DNA of 64,000 nucleotides, taken from positions 1 through 64,000 of IMG/VR virus record IMGVR_UViG_3300036857_000386. One strand, 5' to 3'. The translations under genes were made by a program, and so were the position numbers. The notes under the pieces are model-generated. The model saw nothing but the letters and a program-made list of their open reading frames with translations, made no database searches and was not told where the DNA came from. Source of the DNA: a virus. The stretch's first letter is position 1. Each line of letters starts with the position of its first letter. Of this stretch, positions 14,784 to 21,755 are shown piece by piece.

Positions 14784-14828
14784 CGTGTTATGTTCGCGCC
14801 GTCCTAAACTTCACCGGAGGAACTGAAC

Positions 14829-15308
14829 ATGTCTGACCAAGCAGCCACCGCCCCCGTGGTCTGGGAGCCGCCGGACGGCGACGAGGAGTTCGTGTTCGAG
14901 GACATCGGCTCGGCGCCCGGATGGGTCGACAAGGGCTGGGCGTCCTACAACCAGGGTCCTGCGCTGGCGCTGCCGGCTGGCGACGTCTACGGCTCGCCGC
15001 CCTACACTACGATCACGGCGCGCGTCGGCGACACCGTGAAGTATGTCGCCCCGACGCCGTCGCGTCCCGGCCATTTCGAGGTGATCCCCGGCGAGCCGGT
15101 TGGCGAGGCCGCCACCAAGAAGCCGCCGCAGCAGTCCGCCGCATCGCTTGAGGACATGCTCAAGACGGGTGTGATGACGCCCGACGATCTCGGCCCCGAC
15201 GCCAAGGCGCAGGTGACGGCGCGCTCGCCGCAGCTCAAGGGTCTCGTCGAGGAAGGCAAGGCCGCGCCCGACCCGATCCCGGTCTCCGATCTGGTCAAGA
15301 CCAGCTGA
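14829..15308 (+). CDS. Pro/Ala-rich acidic hypothetical protein
   Basis: 159 aa with acidic N-terminus (PPDGDEEFVFEDIG), a Gly/Pro/Thr-rich centre and a helical C-terminal domain (LEDMLKTGVMTPDDLGP). Ribosome binding site CCGGAGGAACTGAAC. It ends directly before the double terminator and is the last gene of its unit. Confidence 0.6.
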   Translation: MSDQAATAPVVWEPPDGDEEFVFEDIGSAPGWVDKGWASYNQGPALALPAGDVYGSPPYTTITARVGDTVKYVAPTPSRPGHFEVIPGEPVGEAATKKPPQQSAASLEDMLKTGVMTPDDLGPDAKAQVTARSPQLKGLVEEGKAAPDPIPVSDLVKTS

Positions 15309-15327
15309 GCACTATCATTTGCGTTAC

Positions 15328-15371
15328 GCGGGATTTTCGGTTTTTTCAAAAATTCGGAAATCCCGCTTTTT
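15328..15371 (+). terminator. Rho-independent terminator (first of a tandem pair)
   Basis: GCGGGATTT (15328-15336) pairs with AAATCCCGC (15358-15366), followed by TTTTT. The 21-nt loop has its own T-run facing an A-run. A GCACTATCAT motif (15309-15318) and a CGTAACGCAAATGAT motif on the - strand (15314-15328) directly precede it. Confidence 0.8.
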
Positions 15372-15383
15372 CAAGGGCAAAGA

Positions 15384-15424
15384 AAAACCCCGGCAGGGGG
15401 TGTGGGGGGATGCGCCGGGGTTTT
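15384..15424. terminator. Rho-independent terminator (second, bidirectional)
   Basis: AAAACCCCGGC (15384-15394) pairs with GCCGGGGTTTT (15414-15424). A- and T-tracts at the arm ends make it work in both directions. Together with the preceding hairpin it insulates the polymerase block from the early genes. Confidence 0.85.
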
Positions 15425-15439
15425 CTCTCTTGCGTGCGG

Positions 15440-15529
15440 ATCAGGGTGGCAACACCGAGAAGCCTTGTTGTCACCGAGGGAACACGATGCGCCACCCTGA
15501 TATCGGTGGTAGCAAGCGCCACCGATATC
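15440..15529 (+). promoter_or_regulatory. Two overlapping 11-bp inverted repeats before DNA polymerase
   Basis: ATCAGGGTGGC (15440-15450) pairs with GCCACCCTGAT (15491-15501). GATATCGGTGG (15499-15509) pairs with CCACCGATATC (15519-15529). The two stems share bases 15499-15501 and so cannot both form fully. CCACC (15492-15496) could also pair with GGTGG (15505-15509). This is a switch-like leader or a set of operators. GTAACATAATTGA follows at 15532. Confidence 0.6.
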
Positions 15530-15572
15530 GCGTAACATAATTGAAACCCTGTAAAAAACAAGTGACCAAGAA

Positions 15573-17453
15573 ATGCAGCTGGTTTGGGCAGACTTCGAGA
15601 CGTTCTGGGCCGACGACTTTTCACTCAGGAAAATCACACCGATCGAATATGTAAGCTCGCCCCGCTTCGAGGCGCTGGGCTGTGCCTTCGTCAGCGAAGA
15701 CAGCGCCGAGTGGGTGGATGGCCCCGATCTGCCGGATTACTTCGCCGGCATCGACTGGAGCGAGCGTTTCGTCGTTTCCCACAATGCGCTGTTCGACGCC
15801 ACCGTGCTGGCGGTGCGCTACGGCGTCGTGCCGGGCTGGTACGGCTGCACCTTGTCGATGGCGCGCAACTGGCTGTCGCACCAGTTGAAATCGTTGTCGC
15901 TCGACAGCGTCTCAAAGTTCTACGGCCTGCCGCCGAAGATGGACACGGTTCTGAAGACGAAAGGCGTCAACTTCCAGCAGCTCAGAAACACGCCCTCCCT
16001 CCACGAAGAGGTGAAGACCTATGCGATCGACGACGCCAATAAGTGCCGGACGATCTTCACCAACATGCTGAAAGAAGGCTTTCCGCAGGGCGAGCTGGAG
16101 ACCATCGACATGGTTATCCGCATGGCGACCCAGCCGAAGTTCGAGCTGGACGGCAATGTGCTCGCCGAGCACCTCGCGAAAGTAAAGTCGGACAAGCAGG
16201 GCCTGCTCGATGCCGCCAGCCTCGATCGCGAGAACCTCAGCTCGATCATGAGCGACCAGCAGCTGGCCGCCAAGCTGCTGTTCCTCGGCGTGCAGCCGCC
16301 CACCAAGATCTCCAGGACGACGGGCAAGGAGGCCTTCGCCTTCGCCAAGACCGACAAGGAATTCACAGCGCTGCTGGAGCATCCCAAGCCGATGGTGCAG
16401 GCGCTGGTCGCCGCCAGGCTCGGGCACAAATCAACGCTGGAGGAAACGCGCACCGAGCGGCTGCTGTCGATCAGCAGAAGCGTCGAGCAGATGCCGGTGC
16501 CGCTCAAATATTCCGGCGCGCATACACACAGGTTCAGCGGCGACTGGAAGATCAACTTGCAGAATTTGGTTCGCGGCTCCGAGATCCGCCGCGCCTTCAA
16601 GGCGCCGCGCGACCACGTCGTCGTGTCCGTCGACGCCAGCCAGATCGAGGCGCGCTTCAACGCCACGGTCGCCGGCCAGACCGACCTGATGGAGGCATTC
16701 CGCCAGGGGCGCGACGTCTACGCGGAATTCGCGCAGGACATCTACGGCTACGAGATTACCAAGGAGACGTTCCCCGATGAGCGCTTCGTCGGCAAGACCG
16801 GGATTCTTTCCCTTGGCTACGGCAGCTCGTGGCCGGTGTTCCAGAACATGTGCCGCGTCAAGGGCGGCGTGACGCTGCCCGATGGTGCGGCCGCGCAGGT
16901 CGTCACCGTCTATCGCGCCCGCTACCACATGATCCAGGAGCTGTGGAAAACCGCGCACCAGTCGATCATCCCGAGGCTGGCAAGCTCCCGGCAGACCGAC
17001 TTCGCCGAGCTGCTGCCGCCGGGGCAGAGCGATGGCTGGAACATGTGGGGGCCGGCGCAGGTGCTGGCCAATGCCCTGCTGCTGCCCAACGGCAACCGGC
17101 TTCGCTATATGAACCTCAGGGCCGAGAACCACGACGGCCAGTGGAACTGGCTCTACGAGCGCAGTGAGCAGACCTTCAAGCTGTACGGCGCCAAGCTGGT
17201 GGAGAACCTGATCCAGGCGCTCGCCTTCGTGCACATCATGGAGGTGGCGCTGCGCGTCAAGCACCTCACCAACGGCATGCTGATGCCGGCCCATCAGGTC
17301 CATGACGAGCTGATCTACGTGGTGCATGCCGGCATCGCCGGGATGGTCCGCGACCTGGTGGTCAAGGAGATGTCGACGCCGCCGTCGTGGCTTCCCAAGG
17401 CGCCGCTCGCGGCCGAGGGGCATATCGGCGAGAGCTATGGAAACGTTAAATGA
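15573..17453 (+). CDS. Family A DNA polymerase with 3'-5' exonuclease
   Basis: 626 aa. Exonuclease motifs: Exo I Asp7/Glu9 (ADFET), Exo II HNALFD (70-75), Exo III YAIDD (150-154). Polymerase motifs: HRFSGDWKINLQNL before the fingers, motif A DASQIEAR at 354, motif B RFVGKTGILSLGYG, motif C VHDE at about 576-579. There is no 5' nuclease domain. It replicates the phage genome in the cytoplasm with the primase-helicase at 24138. Ribosome binding site AAGTGACCAAGAA. It is preceded by a structured leader and recurrent motif GTAACATAATTGA. Confidence 0.95.
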   Translation: MQLVWADFETFWADDFSLRKITPIEYVSSPRFEALGCAFVSEDSAEWVDGPDLPDYFAGIDWSERFVVSHNALFDATVLAVRYGVVPGWYGCTLSMARNWLSHQLKSLSLDSVSKFYGLPPKMDTVLKTKGVNFQQLRNTPSLHEEVKTYAIDDANKCRTIFTNMLKEGFPQGELETIDMVIRMATQPKFELDGNVLAEHLAKVKSDKQGLLDAASLDRENLSSIMSDQQLAAKLLFLGVQPPTKISRTTGKEAFAFAKTDKEFTALLEHPKPMVQALVAARLGHKSTLEETRTERLLSISRSVEQMPVPLKYSGAHTHRFSGDWKINLQNLVRGSEIRRAFKAPRDHVVVSVDASQIEARFNATVAGQTDLMEAFRQGRDVYAEFAQDIYGYEITKETFPDERFVGKTGILSLGYGSSWPVFQNMCRVKGGVTLPDGAAAQVVTVYRARYHMIQELWKTAHQSIIPRLASSRQTDFAELLPPGQSDGWNMWGPAQVLANALLLPNGNRLRYMNLRAENHDGQWNWLYERSEQTFKLYGAKLVENLIQALAFVHIMEVALRVKHLTNGMLMPAHQVHDELIYVVHAGIAGMVRDLVVKEMSTPPSWLPKAPLAAEGHIGESYGNVK

Positions 17454-17629
17454 GTTCAGCTCCCGGAATTGGTCCACGAGCACAGCCGGGGCGGCAACGG
17501 GTGCGCGGGTTGTTCCCGCAACAAGGTCAGGTTCGGGTCCGGGAGCGGTCGCGCGATCGACCAACATTTCCCCGCGAAGCCTGGCAAGCCGTCATCAATC
17601 ATCCATCTAGAAGCGGGGATCCCCAATGA
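17450..17629 (+). CDS. Uncertain small gene with conflicting frame signals
   Basis: A 59-aa frame (MSSAPGIGPRAQPGRQ...) has ATGA overlaps with both the polymerase and the HTH gene, which argues that it is translated. Yet the G/C-rich third-position signal here lies in a different frame, the polymerase frame read past its TGA (…NGCAGCSRNKVRFGSGSGR…DQHFPAKPG). That frame has no ATG, only a TTG at 17469, and runs into the HTH gene. A frameshift or a decayed polymerase extension are both possible. Confidence 0.35.
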   Translation: MSSAPGIGPRAQPGRQRVRGLFPQQGQVRVRERSRDRPTFPREAWQAVINHPSRSGDPQ

Positions 17630-17898
17630 ACGACGATCGCAAAGTCATACCGTTACGCGCGCCGCGCAAGTCGAAGCCGCTGGTCGTGCTGCTCAACAGC
17701 GAGGCGACGCTGAAGCACATCCGCGACGACATCCTCAGATACAAGGTCACCTACAAGGAGCTGGCCGAGAAGGCGCAGCTCGCCAACAGCACCGTCTCCA
17801 ACATCGCCATCGGTCACACGCGTTTCCCCCGCCTGGAAACGATCATAAGGTTGCTGTCGGCGCTGGGCTGGACGATGCAGGCGGTGCGCGATGACTGA
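17626..17898 (+). CDS. HTH DNA-binding protein (XRE-like)
   Basis: 90 aa. A basic N-terminus (IPLRAPRKSKPL) precedes a helix-turn-helix: VTYKELAEKAQLANSTVSNI, then ETIIRLLSALGW, the layout of XRE/lambda-repressor-type domains. The start overlaps the previous frame's stop (ATGA) and GCGGGGATCCCC lies upstream. It probably regulates phage or host transcription, or recruits replication proteins. It overlaps the next gene by 8 bases. Confidence 0.7.
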   Translation: MNDDRKVIPLRAPRKSKPLVVLLNSEATLKHIRDDILRYKVTYKELAEKAQLANSTVSNIAIGHTRFPRLETIIRLLSALGWTMQAVRDD

Positions 17899-18196
17899 GC
17901 CGGTGGCGTGGCGGTGGCGATTGCCTGATGAAGATAGGTGGCAATTCACGGATGGCCCAGAAAGACCGAACCTTGGCCTGCCCAAATCAACCGAGGCAAA
18001 GGCAATCAAAGAGCCTGTCTTCGCCGCCAGCGCCCTCGCGGCCGTCGTGAAAGAACGGGACGAGGCCATAAAGCGAGGCGATCATTGGAAGGCTGATGGC
18101 TGCGCTTGGGAAGATCGCGCCAAGGCGGCCGAAGCCCGCGCCGAGAAGGCAGAAAAAGAACGGGACGAGGCGCTTGCCACCATGAAGGTGCTTTGA
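17891..18196 (+). CDS. Coiled-coil hypothetical protein
   Basis: 101 aa. The N-terminus is Trp-rich (VAWRWRLPDEDRWQF) and the C-terminal half is a charged coiled coil (Ala/Glu/Lys/Arg heptads). This looks like the short phage ead/Ea22-type modules, but the match is only by form. It overlaps both neighbours. Confidence 0.55.
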   Translation: MTEPVAWRWRLPDEDRWQFTDGPERPNLGLPKSTEAKAIKEPVFAASALAAVVKERDEAIKRGDHWKADGCAWEDRAKAAEARAEKAEKERDEALATMKVL

Positions 18197-18378
18197 TGCA
18201 GGACACCATCTGGACAACGGCGGACGGCCGCCAGGTGCCGGTGTCGCTGATGACCGACAGCCACCTTCACAATTCGATCGCCAAGATCCTGCGGTCGAAG
18301 CGTGGCTGGCGGCGTCAGTACCTCGACCGCCTGCTGCTGGAAGTGACGATCCGTTCGATCCGTGGGAGATCGACATGA
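18196..18378 (+). CDS. Small hypothetical protein
   Basis: 60 aa, starting MQDTIWTTADGRQVPVSLMT with a basic C-terminal helix. The start shares one base with the preceding stop and the end overlaps the membrane mini-gene (ATGA). Similar short proteins with an IWTTADGR-like start are frequent in phages. Function unknown. Confidence 0.6.
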   Translation: MQDTIWTTADGRQVPVSLMTDSHLHNSIAKILRSKRGWRRQYLDRLLLEVTIRSIRGRST

Positions 18379-18494
18379 TACCTGTGCAGGAAACGCCGAC
18401 GCCGGAATTCTGGAAGAGCATGGTGTGGATGGTGCCGACCAGCGTGCTGCTGTGGGCCGGCATCTGCTGGGCAATAGCGAGGTATGTGTGGTGA
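18375..18494 (+). CDS. 39-residue single-span membrane protein
   Basis: Starts MIPVQETPTPEFWKSMVWM and continues into one hydrophobic helix ending ARYVW. ATGA overlap upstream and GTGA overlap with the downstream nuclease gene support real translation. Confidence 0.55.
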   Translation: MIPVQETPTPEFWKSMVWMVPTSVLLWAGICWAIARYVW

Positions 18495-19174
18495 AGCCGT
18501 TCGCTTGGTCGTGGTCGAGGCTCAAGAATTACAGGACCTGCCCGAAGCGGCACTGGGAGATCGACCTCCAGAAGAACTACACGGAGGACGAGAGCGAGCC
18601 GATCAAGTGGGGCCATGCCGTCCACGACGCCATGGCCAAGCGTATCGCCAAGGGCACGCCGCTGCCCGCCACCATGCAGCACTACAAGGACTGGCCGGAG
18701 CGTTTCGCCAGGCTCAAGGAGATCGACGGCATCGAGGTTCTGGTCGAGAACAAGCTGGCGATGTCGTCGGAGTTCGGGCCGACCAGCTTCTTCGACGGCA
18801 AGACATGGTTCCGCGGCGTCGTCGATGCCCTGGCCCTGCTTCTCCAGCACCGCGTCGCCATCGCCGTCGACTGGAAGACCGGACAGGTGCAGCCCGACTA
18901 CGAGCAGCTCGGCCTGTTCGCGCAGCTGATCTTCGCGCGCTGGCCCGAGGTCGACCACGTCGCCACGATCTACGTATGGCTCGGCCATGACACCCACACG
19001 CTGAAGATCTATTCGCGCGACGAGATGGTGCCGCTGTGGAACAAGGTGATGCCGGAGGTGAAGACGCTCGCCGAGGCATGGCGCACCACCACCTATCCGC
19101 CGAAGCCATCCGGCCTGTGCATCAGGCATTGCCCGGTGACCTCGTGCCCGTACCATGGCAAGGGATCGCGATGA
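18491..19174 (+). CDS. RecB/Cas4-type PD-(D/E)XK nuclease with Fe-S cysteines
   Basis: 227 aa from a GTG start that overlaps the previous stop (GTGA). The active-site pattern is GHAVHD (41-46), Asp112 (GVVDAL), then AVDWKTG with Asp127 and Lys129, and YEQLGLFA after it. One Cys at 17 and three near the C-terminus (210, 214, 219; CIRHCPVTSC) reproduce the split four-Cys arrangement that binds 4Fe-4S in Cas4/AddB-type nucleases. Likely a DNA exonuclease for recombination or host DNA degradation, next to the other nuclease and helicase genes. Confidence 0.8.
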   Translation: MKPFAWSWSRLKNYRTCPKRHWEIDLQKNYTEDESEPIKWGHAVHDAMAKRIAKGTPLPATMQHYKDWPERFARLKEIDGIEVLVENKLAMSSEFGPTSFFDGKTWFRGVVDALALLLQHRVAIAVDWKTGQVQPDYEQLGLFAQLIFARWPEVDHVATIYVWLGHDTHTLKIYSRDEMVPLWNKVMPEVKTLAEAWRTTTYPPKPSGLCIRHCPVTSCPYHGKGSR

Positions 19175-19365
19175 AAAACACCTGCGCTTCATGCCGCTAC
19201 TATGAGCCCAACCACGGCGAGTGCAGGCTGCAGCCGCCAGTCAGGTTGCCACGCCGCTTCGCCGACGATGCCACCGCCGGCAACCGGGTCCGCGACGAAG
19301 AGGTGTTGTGGGGCTGGCCGAAGGTCAAGTCTAACGATTGGTGCGGACACTTTTCGCTTGAGTGA
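19171..19365 (+). CDS. Small Cys-rich protein
   Basis: 64 aa, starting MKNTCASCRYYEPNHGECRL, with a further Cys near the end (DWCGHF). The CxxC...C...C spacing suggests a small metal-binding domain, as in phage proteins of similar start. ATGA overlap with the nuclease gene. Confidence 0.6.
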   Translation: MKNTCASCRYYEPNHGECRLQPPVRLPRRFADDATAGNRVRDEEVLWGWPKVKSNDWCGHFSLE

Positions 19366-19574
19366 TGAAGCTCGTAACCGTGTGGTGGACGATTGACTGC
19401 AACATGCTGGGTGTCGAGTGTGACTGCGGCACGCGCATCGCGTGGCCGTCGCGCATCAGCACGGTGATGTGTTTCGACTGCGGCCGCCAGGAGCTGTGGC
19501 ATGACGTCTATCCACCTGGAAAACCTGGCGAAATTTTTTCTCTGCCGGTTATGCGAAACTGCTTGACCGCGTAA
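19365..19574 (+). CDS. Small zinc-ribbon protein
   Basis: 69 aa, with CDCG and CFDCG pairs forming a CxC...CxxC zinc-ribbon candidate, and a Trp-rich start (MKLVTVWWTIDCN). The stop TAA lies inside the recurrent GTAACACAAATGA motif (19571-19583). One-base overlap with the previous stop. Confidence 0.6.
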   Translation: MKLVTVWWTIDCNMLGVECDCGTRIAWPSRISTVMCFDCGRQELWHDVYPPGKPGEIFSLPVMRNCLTA

Positions 19575-19583
19575 CACAAATGA
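19571..19583 (+). promoter_or_regulatory. Recurrent GTAACACAAATGA motif
   Basis: One of the recurrent phage elements, here starting with the stop codon of the gene before and ending 16 bases before the VRR-NUC gene start. AATCATATAGG follows. It may be a promoter element or protein-binding site. Confidence 0.4.
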
Positions 19584-19599
19584 ATCATATAGGACGTCG

Positions 19600-19956
19600 A
19601 TGAAGACGCCCGAATCAAAGGTCAAGACCAAGGTTCGGAAAATTCTCGCTCGCTACCCAAGCATGTATACGTACTGGCCGGTGCCGAGCGGATTTGGGCG
19701 GACAAACATCGACGTGATCGGCTGCTACAGGCGGCGCTTCTTCGGCATCGAGATCAAGGCCGACGGCAAGAAGCCGACGCTCAAGCAGACCATCGAGCTG
19801 GCCGCCATGGCCAGGGCGATGGGCAAGACATTCGTGATCACCGGGCTTGAAGACCCGGCGATCGATGACCTCGTGCGCTGGCTCGACCAGCTGACGGAGA
19901 CCGTTGCAGATGATCCTGATATCCCACGCGACACGGTCCGTCGTCGTCCAATATAG
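19600..19956 (+). CDS. VRR-NUC family nuclease
   Basis: 118 aa. TNIDVIGCY...FFGIEIKADGKKPTLKQ gives Asp38, Glu51 and Lys53 of the PD-(D/E)XK site with the trailing Gln typical of stand-alone phage VRR-NUC proteins. These are Holliday-junction or structure-specific nucleases. The C-terminus overlaps the helicase gene start by about 47 bases, so the two are translationally linked. Confidence 0.85.
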   Translation: MKTPESKVKTKVRKILARYPSMYTYWPVPSGFGRTNIDVIGCYRRRFFGIEIKADGKKPTLKQTIELAAMARAMGKTFVITGLEDPAIDDLVRWLDQLTETVADDPDIPRDTVRRRPI

Positions 19957-21484
19957 GGCTGACATCGGGGCGCTGTTTCCGCACGGCAAGAGGTTCACCT
20001 GGAACGACAACGACATGCTGGCGCTGCCGCACGGCATCGACGAGACCCGGCTGCTCAGGAACTTCGACCTCAACGTGCCGGCGCCGATCGTCGAGCATTA
20101 CCACTTCCCCTCCGCCGATGGCGCCAAGCCATTTGCCAAGCAGGTGCTGACCGCCGCCTCGATGGTCATGAACCCGAGGAGCTACGTGCTGAACGGCATG
20201 GGCACCGGCAAGACCAAGGCCTGCATATGGTCGTTCGACTATCTGAAGCGCGAGGCGCTGGTGAACCGCATGCTGGTGGTGGCGCCGCTGTCCACCCTGG
20301 AGTTCACATGGCTCAAGGAGATCAGGCGCACCCTGCCGCACCTGCGCGTCGTGGTGCTGTCCGGCTCGGCCGACCGGAGACGACGCCTGCTCAAGGAGAA
20401 CGCTGACATCTACGTCATCAACCACGATGGCGTGAAGGTGATCTTCGACGAGCTGATGCAGCGTCTCGACATCGACGTGATCTGCTTCGACGAGGCCGCC
20501 GCCTATCGCAATGCCCGCGCCGAGCGCTCCAAGCTGGCCCGTAAATTGACGCTGCGCCGCAAGTATGTGTGGGCAATGACGGGTTCGCCGACGCCGTCGG
20601 CGCCGACCGATGCGTTCGGGCTGGCGTGGCTGGTGACGCCCGACACCGCGCCGCGCTCGTTCGTGTCGTTCCGTCACGAGACCATGCTGCAGGTCTCGCA
20701 GTTCCGCTGGATACCGCGCCGCGACTCCGTCGAGACGATCGCCGCGGTGCTGCAGCCTTCGGTGCGCTTCACGCTCGACGAGATCGTCGAGCTTCCTCCG
20801 GTCATCGAGCGCGAGATCGAGGTTGCGATCGGCCCCAGGCAGCGCGCCGCCTACGACGCGCTGCGGGACCATGCCGCAGCGCTGCTCAGAGAGGGGACCG
20901 TGACGGCAGCGAACGGCGGTGTGGTCTTCACCAAGATGCTGCAGGCCAGCATCGGCTGGGTATATGGGGACGAAGACAGGAAGATCATAGCGCTCGACAA
21001 TCAGGCGCGCCTCGACGCGCTGCTCGACGTGATCGAGTCGGCCGAGCGCAAGGTCATCGTGTTTTCCCCATTCAAGTCGGCAACCGCCGGCATCTCCGCC
21101 ACGCTGAAGAAGCACAATATCGAGTTCGCCGAGGTGACCGGCGACACGCCGGCCGGCGAGCGCAACCAGATCTTCACGGCTTTCCAGGGCACCGAGAAAT
21201 ACAAGGTGCTCAACGCCCACCCCGAATGCATGAGCCATGGGCTGACGCTGACTGCCGCCGACACCATCGTCTGGTTCGGCCCGGTCACCAAGCTGGAGGT
21301 GTTCGAGCAGGCCAACGCGCGCATCACCCGCGTCGGCCAGGCGCACAAGCAGCAGATCATCAAGCTGACCGGCACGCCCGCAGAGCGGCTGGTCTACCGC
21401 AGGCTCGCAGACAAGCACGAGCTGCAGGAGACCATCCTCGACATGCTGGCGGAGCTGGCGGGATATGGAGAGAACGGTGGCTGA
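19910..21484 (+). CDS. SNF2-like superfamily 2 DNA helicase
   Basis: 524 aa from the ATG at 19910. Motif I GMGTGKTK is near residues 95-102, motif Ia VVAPLSTLEFTW, motif II FDEAAAYRN, motif III MTGSPTP, and in the C-terminal half IVFSPFKS, LTLTAADTIVWFGP and the arginine-finger motif QANARITRVGQ. This order matches SNF2/DEAD-like phage helicases such as those linked with VRR-NUC proteins. Likely works in replication restart or recombination. Confidence 0.9.
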   Translation: MILISHATRSVVVQYRADIGALFPHGKRFTWNDNDMLALPHGIDETRLLRNFDLNVPAPIVEHYHFPSADGAKPFAKQVLTAASMVMNPRSYVLNGMGTGKTKACIWSFDYLKREALVNRMLVVAPLSTLEFTWLKEIRRTLPHLRVVVLSGSADRRRRLLKENADIYVINHDGVKVIFDELMQRLDIDVICFDEAAAYRNARAERSKLARKLTLRRKYVWAMTGSPTPSAPTDAFGLAWLVTPDTAPRSFVSFRHETMLQVSQFRWIPRRDSVETIAAVLQPSVRFTLDEIVELPPVIEREIEVAIGPRQRAAYDALRDHAAALLREGTVTAANGGVVFTKMLQASIGWVYGDEDRKIIALDNQARLDALLDVIESAERKVIVFSPFKSATAGISATLKKHNIEFAEVTGDTPAGERNQIFTAFQGTEKYKVLNAHPECMSHGLTLTAADTIVWFGPVTKLEVFEQANARITRVGQAHKQQIIKLTGTPAERLVYRRLADKHELQETILDMLAELAGYGENGG

Positions 21485-21755
21485 GATCAGGCTGACGAAC
21501 AGACGGCGGCAGTGGCTGGAGAAGCTGCTCGACGGACCGGCGACGCGCAGCAAGGCCAACACCGCCTTCTACTGCATGCAGGCCGGCTGGAGCGAGTGGA
21601 ACTACGTCGACGATGGCGGCATGCCGATCACCGTCGAGCAGGCGAGGGAGCACTTCGGCTATCAATGGTGGAGGCTGGTGCGCATCGACGGCGAGCGCAT
21701 CACCGAGCTGGGTCGGCAGGTGCTGGAGGGGGCTAAGCTTGGGCAAGCGCAGTGA
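21465..21755 (+). CDS. Hypothetical protein, paralogue of the 27479 gene
   Basis: 96 aa. Core: RRQWLEKLLDGP, AFYCMQAGWSEWNYVDDGG, VRIDGERITELGRQ. The - strand gene at 27479-27739 repeats the same blocks (YCMDVGWTEWNYVDGEGRPI, VRIKGERLTKLGRK), so the two are clearly paralogous although they lie in different transcription units. Basic and compact, possibly winged-helix DNA-binding. Function unknown. Overlaps the helicase gene end and the methyltransferase start. Confidence 0.65.
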   Translation: MERTVAEIRLTNRRRQWLEKLLDGPATRSKANTAFYCMQAGWSEWNYVDDGGMPITVEQAREHFGYQWWRLVRIDGERITELGRQVLEGAKLGQAQ

